64,000 nt of DNA, from positions 186,001-250,000 of the forward strand of contig NZ_VIWX01000006.1 of the NCBI RefSeq assembly GCF_007829955.1, given 5' to 3'. Numbering within the stretch: the first letter of the stretch is position 1; every line of letters starts with the position of its first letter. Both the position numbers and the translations under genes were made by a program. This DNA comes from Saccharopolyspora dendranthemae (lineage in GTDB: Bacteria > Actinomycetota > Actinomycetes > Mycobacteriales > Pseudonocardiaceae). Below the pieces are notes generated by a model that was given only the letters and a program-made list of their open reading frames with translations, did no database searches and was not told the DNA's origin. Shown in pieces: positions 35,506 through 43,980 of the stretch.

Positions 35506-36321
35506 TCAGGGCGTGGTGACCTCGAAATCGCGGAACTGGGCGTGCACGTCACGGCTCGGGCCCCACTCGGTCGCGTGACCCCCGAAGAAGGTGGAGAAGA
35601 AGATCCCGGCGAAGGGGATCTCGGCGATCCGTTCGATGCCCTGCTCGTCGAGCACCTGCTGCCCGTCGATGCTCACCACGATGCGCCCGGTGTCGCGGTC
35701 GACGGTCTGCGCGACGGTGTGCCACTGGTCATCGGCCTGCCACTGCCAGGCGCCGCGACCGACGTCCTCGCCGTAGCCATCGCCCATCGACGGGTCGTAG
35801 ACGTAGACCTCGCCGTCGGCGCTGCGCGCACCGGAGCCCTCGTCGTTGCGCCACATGAACCGGGTCGACCAGGCCTGACCGTGGTTGCCGCCGCCGGCTT
35901 CGCCCGGCGCCCCGCCGTACAGACCGGGCAGCTTGCCGCCCTTGCCGAAGTCCCAGTCCGACGGGAACTTGGCCTGGTAGGTCAGCCGGAGGCTGCGCGC
36001 CTCGGCCAGGTCGCCGCGTCCGGCAGCGGTGAAGTCGCTGTAGAACTGGCCGCCGCCCTCGCTGGGGCAGTCATCGCAGGAGGGCGCGGAGGAACCCCGC
36101 CCGTAGAAGACGTCCACGGCACCGTCCTGGCCCGACATCCGGTCGAACCCGAACCGCCCGTCGTCGACGACTCCCCACCGCTGCGACCAGGAATCGCCCG
36201 GGAAGTCCGCGAAATCCCCGTTCCACGGGTCGGCGGCGGACGCCGTCGCGGGCAACGCGACCACCGCGGCCAGCACGAGCCCGAGAACCCCTGTCGCGCG
36301 GTGAGATCGGTGAGTGCGCAC
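35506..36321 (-). CDS. Secreted polysaccharide lyase-like protein (PL14-type)
   Basis: A 271-residue exported protein: signal peptide to about residue 29 (ATASAA), then a jelly-roll domain with the signature GKGGKLPGLYGG near 125-137 that I associate with PL14-type alginate lyases and related glycan-binding proteins. Also seen: WSTRFMWRNDEGSG and DGQQVLDEQGI. Substrate unknown. It lies 117 bases upstream of the amidase gene in the same direction. Confidence 0.82.
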   Translation of the reverse strand: MRTHRSHRATGVLGLVLAAVVALPATASAADPWNGDFADFPGDSWSQRWGVVDDGRFGFDRMSGQDGAVDVFYGRGSSAPSCDDCPSEGGGQFYSDFTAAGRGDLAEARSLRLTYQAKFPSDWDFGKGGKLPGLYGGAPGEAGGGNHGQAWSTRFMWRNDEGSGARSADGEVYVYDPSMGDGYGEDVGRGAWQWQADDQWHTVAQTVDRDTGRIVVSIDGQQVLDEQGIERIAEIPFAGIFFSTFFGGHATEWGPSRDVHAQFRDFEVTTP

Positions 36322-36396
36322 GGTTGATCACCTCACCGCGAGCACACACCCGCACCCGCACGCCGTCAACCGCCGTGTCCTGAACCTGCCAGCGAC

Positions 36397-37122
36397 TCAG
36401 GAGTCGTGGACGAGTTTGTGGACCCGTTGCAGGACGTCGATCTGGGCGGGGTTGTAGAGGTCGATGAGGGCCTTGCCCGCGGTGATCCAGGCGTGCCGGG
36501 AGCCGCCCGGGGCGTCCGCGGCGAGTTCGAGCAGGCCGGGGTGCTTCTCGTAGAGCGCGCGGGTCTCCTCGGCGATTTCCGCGGCCACGGACTGGCGGGT
36601 CTGCTCGTCGGCGTCGGCCGGCAGGTGGTCGAACGCGGGGGACGCGTCCTCACCGGGGTTGCTCTGCAGCATGTCCACGTAGGCCTGCATGCCCTGCGGG
36701 CCCAGGACCCGGGAGACCACGACGAGGAACGAGCGGTCGGCCTCGGTCATCTCGGTTCCCGCGGCCGCCGAGCCGAGCTCCGGTGGGAGGTCGGTCGGCG
36801 CGGACTGGTGCAGGATGAGGCCGAGCTCGACGCGGGCGCGCTGGAGTCGGTCGATGGTGGCGGCGAGTTCCGCGTCGAGAGCGCGCAGGGCTTCCTCCGG
36901 GTGGTCGTCGGCGTCGCCCATGGCGGCGATCTGGGACAGCGAGAACCCGAGATCGACCAGCCTCTTGATGCGCAGCAAGCGCACCAGGTGCGCGACGCCG
37001 TACTGCTTGTAGCCGTTGGACCGACGTTCGGGCTCTTCCAGCAGCCCGACCTCGTGGTAGTGCCGCACGGCTCGCAGGCTCGTTCCGGCGAGCTCGGCGA
37101 TTTCGCGAGTGCTCCAGGCCAC
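36397..37122 (-). CDS. MerR-family transcription regulator
   Basis: A 241-residue regulator with an N-terminal MerR helix-turn-helix (STREIAELAGTSLRAVRHYHEVGLL) and a long coiled-coil and C-terminal effector-like domain without obvious metal cysteines. GTG 37122 follows GAGGAG by 7 bases; ATG 37143 is an alternative. It is divergent from the S9 peptidase gene (157-base gap) and may control it. Confidence 0.88.
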   Translation of the reverse strand: MAWSTREIAELAGTSLRAVRHYHEVGLLEEPERRSNGYKQYGVAHLVRLLRIKRLVDLGFSLSQIAAMGDADDHPEEALRALDAELAATIDRLQRARVELGLILHQSAPTDLPPELGSAAAGTEMTEADRSFLVVVSRVLGPQGMQAYVDMLQSNPGEDASPAFDHLPADADEQTRQSVAAEIAEETRALYEKHPGLLELAADAPGGSRHAWITAGKALIDLYNPAQIDVLQRVHKLVHDS

Positions 37123-37279
37123 CAGGTGTCTCCTCGTCTCCACGGCGTTGCGCCCTCAAGTCAAAACCGTGCCGCTGCGGCACGGTCAAGCGTGATGCGC
37201 ATCACCCTGCCGGAGGCTTGAGCATGACGCAGCGGCACACCTTCTCCTGGACCCACAGCCACGATCCCAGGGGGATGAC

Positions 37280-39151
37280 ATGACCAGACCCGACCACCTC
37301 TCGGTCGAGGACCTCTTCGCCGAACCGCAGCGGACCCGGGCCCGCATCTCGCCGGACGGCACCAGGCTCGCGTTCCTCGCGCCCTGGAAGCACCGGCTCA
37401 ACGTGTGGGTGCAGGACCTCGAACCCGGCGCGGAACCGCAGTGCGTGACCGCCGACGAGACCCGCAGCGTGCAGAGCTTCCAGTGGACCGACGACCCGCG
37501 GTGGCTGCTCTACCTGCAGGACGACGGCGGTGACGAGAACTGGCACCTGCACCGGGCGGACGTCAACGCCCCCGGTGAGCCCGCCGTCGACCTGACGCCG
37601 TTCCCCGGCGCCCGGGTCGTCTCGTTCGAGCCGTCCCTCGACCGCCCCGGCAAGCTCACGCTCCTGCTCAACGCGCGCACCCCCGCCGAGTTCGACCTGC
37701 ACGAGCTCGACGTCGCGACCGGCGAGCTCACGCTGCTCGGCGAGAGCCCGGGGCTCGGCATGAGCTGGTTCCAGGCTGCAGGCGAACTGCTCGTCAGCTC
37801 GCTCACGGCCGAGGGCGACATCGAGATCGCCCGGCCCTCTGCCGACGGCGCGCTCCAGCGCGTGCGCCTGTTCCCCGGCGTCGACCACCCGGTGGGCGCA
37901 CTGCTGCAGCTGACGCCCGACGGGCGCGGCATGTGGTTCGGCAGCAACGAGGGCACCGACCGCACCCGGCTGGTTCGCATCGACCTGGCCACCGGTGCCG
38001 AGACCGAGGTCGACAGCCACCCGGAGTTCGACCTGGACCCTCGCCCGCAGGTGTTCCCCACCTCGCCCGAGACGCTGATCCGCGACCGGCGCGGCGAGCT
38101 GCTCGGAGCCCGCTACCTGGGCGAGCGCCAGGTGATCCGGCCGCTCGACCCGCACTTCGCCGACGTGCTCGCGGAACTGGAGAAGCTCTCCGACGGTGAT
38201 GTCGGCGAGTTCTCCTCCGACGACTCGGGACAGCGCTGGATCGTCTCGTTCAACCACGACCGCGATCCGGGCGCGACCTGGTTCTACGACCACGCCACGG
38301 GTGAGCGTCGACTGCTGTTCCGGCCGTTGCCGCACCTGGACCCCGAGTCGCTGGCGCCGATGACACCGGTGACCATCACCGCCCGCGACGGGCTGGAACT
38401 GCCGTCGTACCTGACGCTTCCGGTCGGCGTCGCACCGTCGGGGCTCCCGCTGGTGCTGGTGGTCCACGGTGGACCGTGGGCGCGCGACGCCTGGGGCTTC
38501 AACCCGGTGGCGCAGCTGCTGGCGAACCGCGGTTTCGCGGTGCTGCAGGTCAACTTCCGAGGCTCGACGGGCTTCGGCAAGGCCCACACCCTGGCCGCGA
38601 TCGGCGAGTTCGCGGGAGCCATGCACGACGACCTGATCGACGGCGTGGACTGGGCGGTCGAGCAGGGGTACGCCGACCCGGACCGGGTCGCGATCTTCGG
38701 CGGGTCCTACGGCGGATACGCGGCGCTGGTCGGAGCCACCTTCACACCGGATCGCTTCGCCGCGGTCGTCGACTACGTCGGCATCTCCGACCTCGCGAAC
38801 TTCATGCGCACCCAGCCCGATTTCGTCAAACCGGGTCTGGTCAACAACTGGTTCCGCTACGTCGGCGACCCCGCCGACCCGGAGCAGGAAGCCGACATGC
38901 TGGCCCGCTCCCCGATCACCCGCGCCGCCGAGATCCGCTCACCGCTGCTGGTGGTCCAGGGCGCCAACGACGCGCGGGTCGTGCAGGACGAATCCGACCT
39001 GATCGTGCAAGCCGTGCGCGACAACGGACTCGACGTCGAGTACCTGGTCTTCCCCGACGAGGGCCACGCGATCGTCAACCCGGAGAACCTCATCGCCATG
39101 TTCCGCGCTGCGGACCGCTTCCTCACCAAGCACATAGGAGACGCGAAATGA
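37280..39151 (+). CDS. S9-family prolyl oligopeptidase-like peptidase
   Basis: A 623-residue cytoplasmic peptidase: N-terminal beta-propeller (TolB-like) to about residue 370, then an alpha/beta-hydrolase domain with the nucleophile in GGSYGG (Ser about 475), Asp in GANDARV (about 562) and His in DEGHAI (about 595). Members are acylaminoacyl or dipeptidyl peptidases. CAGGGGG precedes the ATG. Its stop overlaps the start of the DUF3159 gene (ATGA). Confidence 0.92.
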   Translation: MTRPDHLSVEDLFAEPQRTRARISPDGTRLAFLAPWKHRLNVWVQDLEPGAEPQCVTADETRSVQSFQWTDDPRWLLYLQDDGGDENWHLHRADVNAPGEPAVDLTPFPGARVVSFEPSLDRPGKLTLLLNARTPAEFDLHELDVATGELTLLGESPGLGMSWFQAAGELLVSSLTAEGDIEIARPSADGALQRVRLFPGVDHPVGALLQLTPDGRGMWFGSNEGTDRTRLVRIDLATGAETEVDSHPEFDLDPRPQVFPTSPETLIRDRRGELLGARYLGERQVIRPLDPHFADVLAELEKLSDGDVGEFSSDDSGQRWIVSFNHDRDPGATWFYDHATGERRLLFRPLPHLDPESLAPMTPVTITARDGLELPSYLTLPVGVAPSGLPLVLVVHGGPWARDAWGFNPVAQLLANRGFAVLQVNFRGSTGFGKAHTLAAIGEFAGAMHDDLIDGVDWAVEQGYADPDRVAIFGGSYGGYAALVGATFTPDRFAAVVDYVGISDLANFMRTQPDFVKPGLVNNWFRYVGDPADPEQEADMLARSPITRAAEIRSPLLVVQGANDARVVQDESDLIVQAVRDNGLDVEYLVFPDEGHAIVNPENLIAMFRAADRFLTKHIGDAK

Positions 39152-39792
39152 CCACGGCAGAGTCGAAGACGCCCGCGACCGAGGACGAGCCGGTCGACAT
39201 CAAGCAGGCGATGCTCGACGGCCTCGGCGGGCCGGTCGGAATGCTGTTCACGACGCTGCCCGTCGTGGTGTTCGTGACCGCGACCTCCTTCCTGCCGCTG
39301 ACCGCGTCGATCGGGATCGCGCTCGCCGTGGCCTTGGCGCTCACCGGGTTCCGGGTGCTGCGCGGGGAGAAGCTGTCCTCGGCGCTCGGTGGTGTTCTCG
39401 CCATCGCCGTGGCGGGCGGTGTCGCGGCGTGGACCGGGTCCGCCAAGGACTTCTTCCTCATCGGTATCTGGGCGAGCTTGGCCGGTGCGGTCGTCGTGCT
39501 CGCCACGATGCTGGCGGGCCGCCCGATCACCGGTGTCATCTGGAACGCCCTGCACGGCGGGAAGAACCCCTGGCGGCAGAACCGCTCCGCGTTGCGCGCG
39601 CACTACCTCGCGTCCCTGGCGGTCCTGCTGGTGTTCGCGGGCCGCTTCGTGGTCAAGGAATGGCTCTACCTGGCCGATTCCACCGGCTGGCTGGCCTTCG
39701 CCAAGATCGCCATGGGCACTCCCCTGACGGCGCTGGCCGCCGTGGTGGTCCTCTGGTCGTTCCGCCACACCACCAAGATCTTCCAGTCCTGA
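39148..39792 (+). CDS. DUF3159-family membrane protein
   Basis: A 214-residue membrane protein with about six hydrophobic segments and the DUF3159 pattern (MLDGLGGPVGMLFTTLPVVVFV, NPWRQNRSALRAHYLASL). Translationally coupled to the peptidase gene by an ATGA overlap. Members are common in actinobacteria, function unknown. It converges on the envelope-stress operon. Confidence 0.88.
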   Translation: MTTAESKTPATEDEPVDIKQAMLDGLGGPVGMLFTTLPVVVFVTATSFLPLTASIGIALAVALALTGFRVLRGEKLSSALGGVLAIAVAGGVAAWTGSAKDFFLIGIWASLAGAVVVLATMLAGRPITGVIWNALHGGKNPWRQNRSALRAHYLASLAVLLVFAGRFVVKEWLYLADSTGWLAFAKIAMGTPLTALAAVVVLWSFRHTTKIFQS

Positions 39793-39796
39793 CCGC

Positions 39797-40411
39797 TCAG
39801 CTGACCCGGCTGCCGGCCTCGCGTTCCAAGCGGAAGTGGATCGCGGTCGGCAGCCGCTCGGCGCCCAGCGCGCTGCGGGCGCGCTGCAGGACCTTCTCGT
39901 CCAGTTCGGCCCACACACCGCGCACGTCGGCACCGTCCTGCAAGGACAGCGCGAGCCGCAGGTGCGGCCGCTGCTCGGTGCCCGCCATCCGCGCCCGCGC
40001 GCGGCTGACCCCGGCGACCCGCTCGGCGTCACCGCGCACCGCGTCCGCCAACGCGCCTGAAGTGATCGTGGCCGAACCGCCGGACTCGTCGCTCAGCGGC
40101 ACGTCCGGCCGCCCCTCGGGGCGCAGAGACCGCCGCAGCCACCAGATCCCGGTGACGATCAGCACCGCGCCCAGCACCAGGCCCGCTGCGAGGAAGGGCA
40201 CGCGGTGCGCGCTGATCCAGTCCTCCAGCAGCGGGTCCAGCACCGGACGTGCCGCGCGGAACCGCCCCAGCAGACCGAAACCGACCACCAGAGCCGAAGT
40301 CCCGGCGGCCAGCAGCACGATCGCCAGCACGCCGAGCAGCGAGCGCTCGAACCCCAGGGATCGTCCGACCGGCGTGCGGCTCGGCCGCACCTCCTCGTTG
40401 TCCTGCGCCAT
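39797..40411 (-). CDS. AmaP-like membrane anchor of the Asp23 operon
   Basis: A 204-residue protein with two N-terminal transmembrane helices (about 25-48 and 70-92) and a cytoplasmic domain containing an Asp23-like beta-alpha pattern. Placement at the end of the Asp23 cluster and this layout suggest a membrane anchor comparable to AmaP of Firmicutes. ATG 40411 overlaps the stop of the gene before it (TGATG). The assignment rests on architecture and context. Confidence 0.78.
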   Translation of the reverse strand: MAQDNEEVRPSRTPVGRSLGFERSLLGVLAIVLLAAGTSALVVGFGLLGRFRAARPVLDPLLEDWISAHRVPFLAAGLVLGAVLIVTGIWWLRRSLRPEGRPDVPLSDESGGSATITSGALADAVRGDAERVAGVSRARARMAGTEQRPHLRLALSLQDGADVRGVWAELDEKVLQRARSALGAERLPTAIHFRLEREAGSRVS

Positions 40412-40944
40412 CACCGCTCCTTCGCCGGGGAGACCGAGACCGACACCCGCGGGCCGCGCTGCAGCGGCAGACCGCCGACCGCGGCGGACGCGGTCGCGGC
40501 CGCCCGATCGCGCAGATCACCGACCGCGCGGAACCTGCCGGTCACCTTCACCCGCACCCGCTTCCGGTGCGCTGTCACCACCGCGCCCGCCACGCCGTCC
40601 TCGGCGCGCACCCGGTGCCCGACCAGCCTGGCCAGCGAGCGCGGATCGGTCGTCACCGTCACCTCCGGTGCGGGGTCGAGCAGCCGCACCACCCGGCGTC
40701 CCGCCAGCAGCGAGATGACCAGCAGCACCAGGCCGATCAGCGCGCACCCGGCGGCGATCCCCAGCACCGGCGGCTCGTGCCAGGTCACGCGCGCCAGCAC
40801 CGGTCGCGCGGCCGGCCACGGCACCAGAACTCCGCCCGAGTCCGGGCGCGCCCAGGCCCCGACGACCTCCACGATCAGCAGCACTCCCGCGGCCATCGCG
40901 ATCAGACCGGCCAGGGACGTGAACACTCGAACGACGAAGCGCAC
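40411..40944 (-). CDS. DUF6286-family membrane protein
   Basis: A 177-residue protein with two N-terminal transmembrane helices and a soluble C-terminal domain (VTVTTDPRSLARLVGHRVRAEDGV, VRVKVTGRFRAVGDL) typical of DUF6286 proteins encoded with Asp23 genes in actinobacteria. It starts 3 bases after the Asp23 gene and overlaps the next gene by one base. Likely part of the membrane-attached envelope-stress complex. Confidence 0.8.
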   Translation of the reverse strand: MRFVVRVFTSLAGLIAMAAGVLLIVEVVGAWARPDSGGVLVPWPAARPVLARVTWHEPPVLGIAAGCALIGLVLLVISLLAGRRVVRLLDPAPEVTVTTDPRSLARLVGHRVRAEDGVAGAVVTAHRKRVRVKVTGRFRAVGDLRDRAAATASAAVGGLPLQRGPRVSVSVSPAKER

Positions 40945-40947
40945 GGT

Positions 40948-41286
40948 TCACCCCACTCGGTTTCGTCGGGCGGCGGGCACCAGCGCTGAGACGGTGACCT
41001 CCACGTTCAGCACTCCGGCACCGGCCAGCTTCGTCAGCTCCTCGCTCACCGCGCCGCGCACCTGGCGCACGACGTCCCGCACCGGTTCCGGGTAGCGCAC
41101 GGGCAGGTCCAAGCGGATCCGCAGTTCCTCGTCGGGCCCGGTGAGCTTCGCGTTCGGACCGCGGCGCGTGCGGGCGACACCGGAGACGCCGGACGCCGCG
41201 TGCTCGGCGATCTTGCGCAGCACGACGCGATCGATCTCCAGCGAGCCGCGCTCGCCCGAGTCCTGCTCCTCGGCGGGGGCGCTCAT
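40948..41286 (-). CDS. Asp23/Gls24-family protein (short)
   Basis: A 112-residue Asp23 (alkaline-shock/Gls24) domain protein: LEIDRVVLRKIAEHAASGVSGVARTRRG followed by the beta-strand pair LRIRLDLPVRYPEPVRDVV and VNVEVTVSALVP. No membrane segment; thought to bind membrane-anchored partners. Its ATG overlaps the stop of the 59-residue gene upstream (ATGA). Confidence 0.9.
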   Translation of the reverse strand: MSAPAEEQDSGERGSLEIDRVVLRKIAEHAASGVSGVARTRRGPNAKLTGPDEELRIRLDLPVRYPEPVRDVVRQVRGAVSEELTKLAGAGVLNVEVTVSALVPAARRNRVG

Positions 41287-41462
41287 CGGTCCTTGCCCCT
41301 GCCCAGGACGTCACCGACGTCCAGGTCCCCGTCCAGGACCCTGCCGACGACCAGCCCGATCGCTCCGAGCACGAGCGCGATCAGGAAACCCGTGAAACCG
41401 CCTGCCGCAGCGGCGAGTCCGAGGATCAACCCGGCCAGCGCACCGGTCTGCGTCCCGTTCAT
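41283..41462 (-). CDS. 59-residue membrane protein of the Asp23 operon (DUF2273-like)
   Basis: Small gene that is easily missed: ATG 41462 with AGGAGGTCAAGGCGG directly upstream, 59 codons, stop overlapping the next Asp23 start. The protein is a Gly/Ala-rich double hydrophobic stretch (GALAGLILGLAAAAGGFTGF, ALVLGAIGLVVGRVL) ending in DLDVGDVLGRGKDR. DUF2273-like small membrane proteins occupy this place in other Asp23 operons. Confidence 0.85.
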   Translation of the reverse strand: MNGTQTGALAGLILGLAAAAGGFTGFLIALVLGAIGLVVGRVLDGDLDVGDVLGRGKDR

Positions 41463-41498
41463 CCGCCTTGACCTCCTGTTGTTCTATGGATCGACGCG

Positions 41499-41756
41499 TC
41501 ACCGCACCCGGCTCCGGCTCCTGCGCCGCCGCCACGCCCTGACCCGCTTGACCAGGCCGGACACGCTGCGCGCGTCCGGCACCACTTCCACCGGTGCGTC
41601 GTAGCGGTCGGGGCGGTCGTTCCGGGGCCGCTCGCGAGCCCGGAATAGCTCCAGGCCCGCCGCGAACACCTCCGGATCACCACCCGCGTCGGGGTGGTGG
41701 GTGCGGACGAAAGCCCGGTACCGGCTCCGCGCCGCCGGATCCCGATCGCGCTCCAT
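41499..41756 (-). CDS. J-domain-like small protein
   Basis: An 85-residue basic protein with a J-domain-like core: YRAFVRTHHPDAGGDPEVFAAGLELFRA includes the HPD tripeptide that stimulates Hsp70 ATPase. The domain is short for a complete J-domain. The C-terminus is a highly basic RRRRSRSRVR tail. ATG 41756 overlaps the preceding stop (TGATG). Its presence inside an Asp23 operon suggests a link to chaperone recruitment at the envelope, by inference. Confidence 0.75.
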   Translation of the reverse strand: MERDRDPAARSRYRAFVRTHHPDAGGDPEVFAAGLELFRARERPRNDRPDRYDAPVEVVPDARSVSGLVKRVRAWRRRRSRSRVR

Positions 41757-42103
41757 CAAGCGCCGCCCGGTCCCGGAACTCCTTCGCCCGCACCGTCTTC
41801 GCCCGGGGCGACGACGCCGCAGATCTCGACGTCCACCGGAATCTCGCCGAGCTCGGCCACCACGCGCCCCCGCAGCTGGTCCACGACCTCCGGAAGCGGG
41901 TCCCCGAGCCGCAGCACGACTCCGACGGCAACGGCTGCATCGGCGTCGGCAAACCGCACTCCGGCCACCCGGCGACCGGGCAGGTAGGTGGTGATGTCCC
42001 CGAACGTTCCGCCGTGCAGCCCGGCCACCGCCGGGTGCGCGAGCACGGCTGCCGCGACCCGGTCGACCGCCTCGACGGCGCTCACCCCGCGATGCGCCGT
42101 CAC
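41756..42103 (-). CDS. Degenerate Asp23-like protein
   Basis: A 115-residue protein with an Asp23-like secondary structure: an N-terminal helix (VEAVDRVAAAVLAHPAVAGLHGG), a strand with DITTYLPGRRVAGVRF, then VAVGVVLRLGDPLPEVVDQLRGRV and VDVEICGVV. GTG 42103 overlaps the stop of the upstream Asp23 gene (GTGA). Sequence is diverged, so the call relies on pattern and operon position. Confidence 0.72.
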   Translation of the reverse strand: MTAHRGVSAVEAVDRVAAAVLAHPAVAGLHGGTFGDITTYLPGRRVAGVRFADADAAVAVGVVLRLGDPLPEVVDQLRGRVVAELGEIPVDVEICGVVAPGEDGAGEGVPGPGGA

Positions 42104-42609
42104 TCGACCCGGGAGGACTGGCCCGTGGAGGCGGTGTCGCTCGCCTCGCCGTCCTCGGAAGGCAGGTGGATGTCGTTGACCGCGATGTTGACCTCGATGA
42201 CCTCGAGACCGGTCATCCGCTCCACGCCGTTGATGACGTTGCGCCGCACCGCGCGGGCGATCTCGACGATGGACGCGCCGTACTCGACGATGATGTCCAG
42301 GTCGACGGCCGCCTGCTTCTCCCCGACCTCGACCTGCACGCCGGAGGTCGACGAGGTGCCGCTCCCGCCCGGGATGCGCTCGCGGATCGCGCCGAACGCG
42401 CGGGAAACCCCGCCGCCCATCGCGTGCACACCGGAGATCTCGCGCGCTGCGATCCCCGCGATCTTCTGCACCACCGAAGCCGCGATCGTGGTCTTGCCGT
42501 ACGAGGTCTCCTCGGCGGCGCGGACCTGGCCGGAGCCGGTGGCCGGCGAACCCGACGTGATGTCCTGGTTCTCGCTGCGCTGGGTGGTGTTTCCGCTCGA
42601 CTGAGCCAT
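42100..42609 (-). CDS. Asp23/Gls24-family envelope stress response protein
   Basis: A 169-residue Asp23 protein, the best-conserved member of the operon: GKTTIAASVVQKIAGIAAREISGVHAMGG, then VDLDIIVEYGASIVEIARAVRRNVINGVERMTGLEVIEVNIAVND. A flexible Ser/Gln-rich N-terminus precedes the domain. AAGGACG lies upstream of the ATG. In Firmicutes such proteins assemble at the membrane and are linked to cell-wall stress. Confidence 0.93.
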   Translation of the reverse strand: MAQSSGNTTQRSENQDITSGSPATGSGQVRAAEETSYGKTTIAASVVQKIAGIAAREISGVHAMGGGVSRAFGAIRERIPGGSGTSSTSGVQVEVGEKQAAVDLDIIVEYGASIVEIARAVRRNVINGVERMTGLEVIEVNIAVNDIHLPSEDGEASDTASTGQSSRVE

Positions 42610-42752
42610 GGGGTGCGTCCTTCCGCTCGATCTTCGCGGCCGACCGGTCGCGGGAACCGCGAGCCGGGCCGAACCGCTGCCGACGGAAGATCAGATGCGC
42701 GTCCCCGCGAACCCGTGACGGCCGTGAGACGTGGATCACATGCGAGAGAGGA

Positions 42753-43319
42753 TCACGGCTGCTCGGGGACGACCACGTCGGCGATGCGCACCCACACAGG
42801 GGGCGCGCCCGCGCCGAGCACGTCGGCCAGCGCGGACTCGATGTCCTCCCGGAGTCGCACGGCCAGCTCGGGAGCGTCCGAGCCGTAGCTCACCACGAGC
42901 TCGATCCGGATCTCCTGCGAATCACCGGTGCAGGACAGCACGTGCGCGCCGCCGATGCGGGCGAGGAGGTCCGCGGTCATCCGCCTCGCCAGCACCAGCG
43001 CGGCGTGCGGTGTCACCCGGAGCGATCCGCCGTCCTGCGCGATCTCGATCGACGCACCCGCGTTCGCCGCGCGGGCCTGCCGTGAGGTCAGCAGCACGCG
43101 GTCGACCAGACCGTGCGGCGGCTCGACCGAGACCGCGGCCGCGCGGCGCACCGGTGCCCAGCCCGGCCCGAGCCGGTCCAGCGCGGCGCGGCAGTGCGAG
43201 CACCCCGCGACGTGCGCCGCGAACTCCGGCGTCGAGTCCCCGGCCAGGTGTTCGACCAGTTCACCGAGGGTGTGACCGCAGGCCAGCACGTGATCGGGGT
43301 CGAGGGGAAATTCACCCAC
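42753..43319 (-). CDS. Zinc-finger anti-sigma-like protein with Asp23-like C-terminus
   Basis: A 188-residue protein. The N-terminus (about 1-55) carries a zf-HC2-type motif, HVAGCSHCRAAL with an earlier His, as in ECF anti-sigma factors. The C-terminal half (about 95-185) has an Asp23-like pattern (LARRMTADLLARIGG, IRIELVVSYG, VWVRIADVVVP). No membrane helix. Its start overlaps the end of the sigma gene by 8 bases. It would be expected to restrain that sigma factor while being part of the Asp23 system. Confidence 0.82.
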   Translation of the reverse strand: MGEFPLDPDHVLACGHTLGELVEHLAGDSTPEFAAHVAGCSHCRAALDRLGPGWAPVRRAAAVSVEPPHGLVDRVLLTSRQARAANAGASIEIAQDGGSLRVTPHAALVLARRMTADLLARIGGAHVLSCTGDSQEIRIELVVSYGSDAPELAVRLREDIESALADVLGAGAPPVWVRIADVVVPEQP

Positions 43320-43878
43320 GGCGCATCTCCTCCAACCTCGACAGCAGTGCCAACCTCGCGCGGTGCAACCGGGACCGCAGCGCAGTGGTGTTCACCTCTA
43401 GCACCTCGGCGATCTCCTCGTAAGACATCCCTTCGAACTCGCGGAGCACCAGCGGCACCCGCTGCGACGGTTCGAGGGTGGCGATCGCCCGGTGCACCAG
43501 GTCGGCCTCCTCCGAACGCACCGCCTTGCCCTCCGGGTTGCCGGTCCCGTCATCGGTGAGGAGGTGGTTCATCGATTCGTCGCTGATGTCCATCGGGACC
43601 GCCCAGCGCCTGCGGGCCTGGCTGAGCGCGGAGTTGGTCACCACGCGGTACAGCCACGTGGTGGGCGCGGCGTCGCCGCGGAAGCGGCTCAGGGAGCGCC
43701 AGGCGGACACCCAGGCCTCCTGCACGGCGTCCTCCGCCTCGGCCCGGTCGCCGAGGACGCGGAACGCGACGCGGTACATGGTGGCCGTGTGCCGGCGGAC
43801 GAGTTCGTCGAACGCCACGCCGTCGCCCCGCTGGGCGGCGGCCATCAGGTCTTGGTCGGTGTCGACCCGCTCGGTCAC
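43312..43878 (-). CDS. ECF RNA polymerase sigma factor of the Asp23 operon
   Basis: A 188-residue sigma-70 family ECF factor: region 2 with FDELVRRHTATMYRVAFRVLGDRAEAEDAVQEAWVSAW split over residues about 22-60, and region 4 with MSYEEIAEVLEVNTTALRSRLHRAR near the C-terminus. GTG 43878 has GGGAGA about 9 bases upstream; a longer frame to 43968 lacks support. First gene of the Asp23 operon and probably its activator. Confidence 0.9.
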   Translation of the reverse strand: MTERVDTDQDLMAAAQRGDGVAFDELVRRHTATMYRVAFRVLGDRAEAEDAVQEAWVSAWRSLSRFRGDAAPTTWLYRVVTNSALSQARRRWAVPMDISDESMNHLLTDDGTGNPEGKAVRSEEADLVHRAIATLEPSQRVPLVLREFEGMSYEEIAEVLEVNTTALRSRLHRARLALLSRLEEMRRG

Positions 43879-43980
43879 GCCGGAAGTCTCCCGCAGCTCA
43901 TCGGTGGAGGCGATTCCACCGGAGGGCCAAAGCGCCGCACCTGCGAGCGGCGCATCCGATGATCGCATTCGGCCGCGCGG

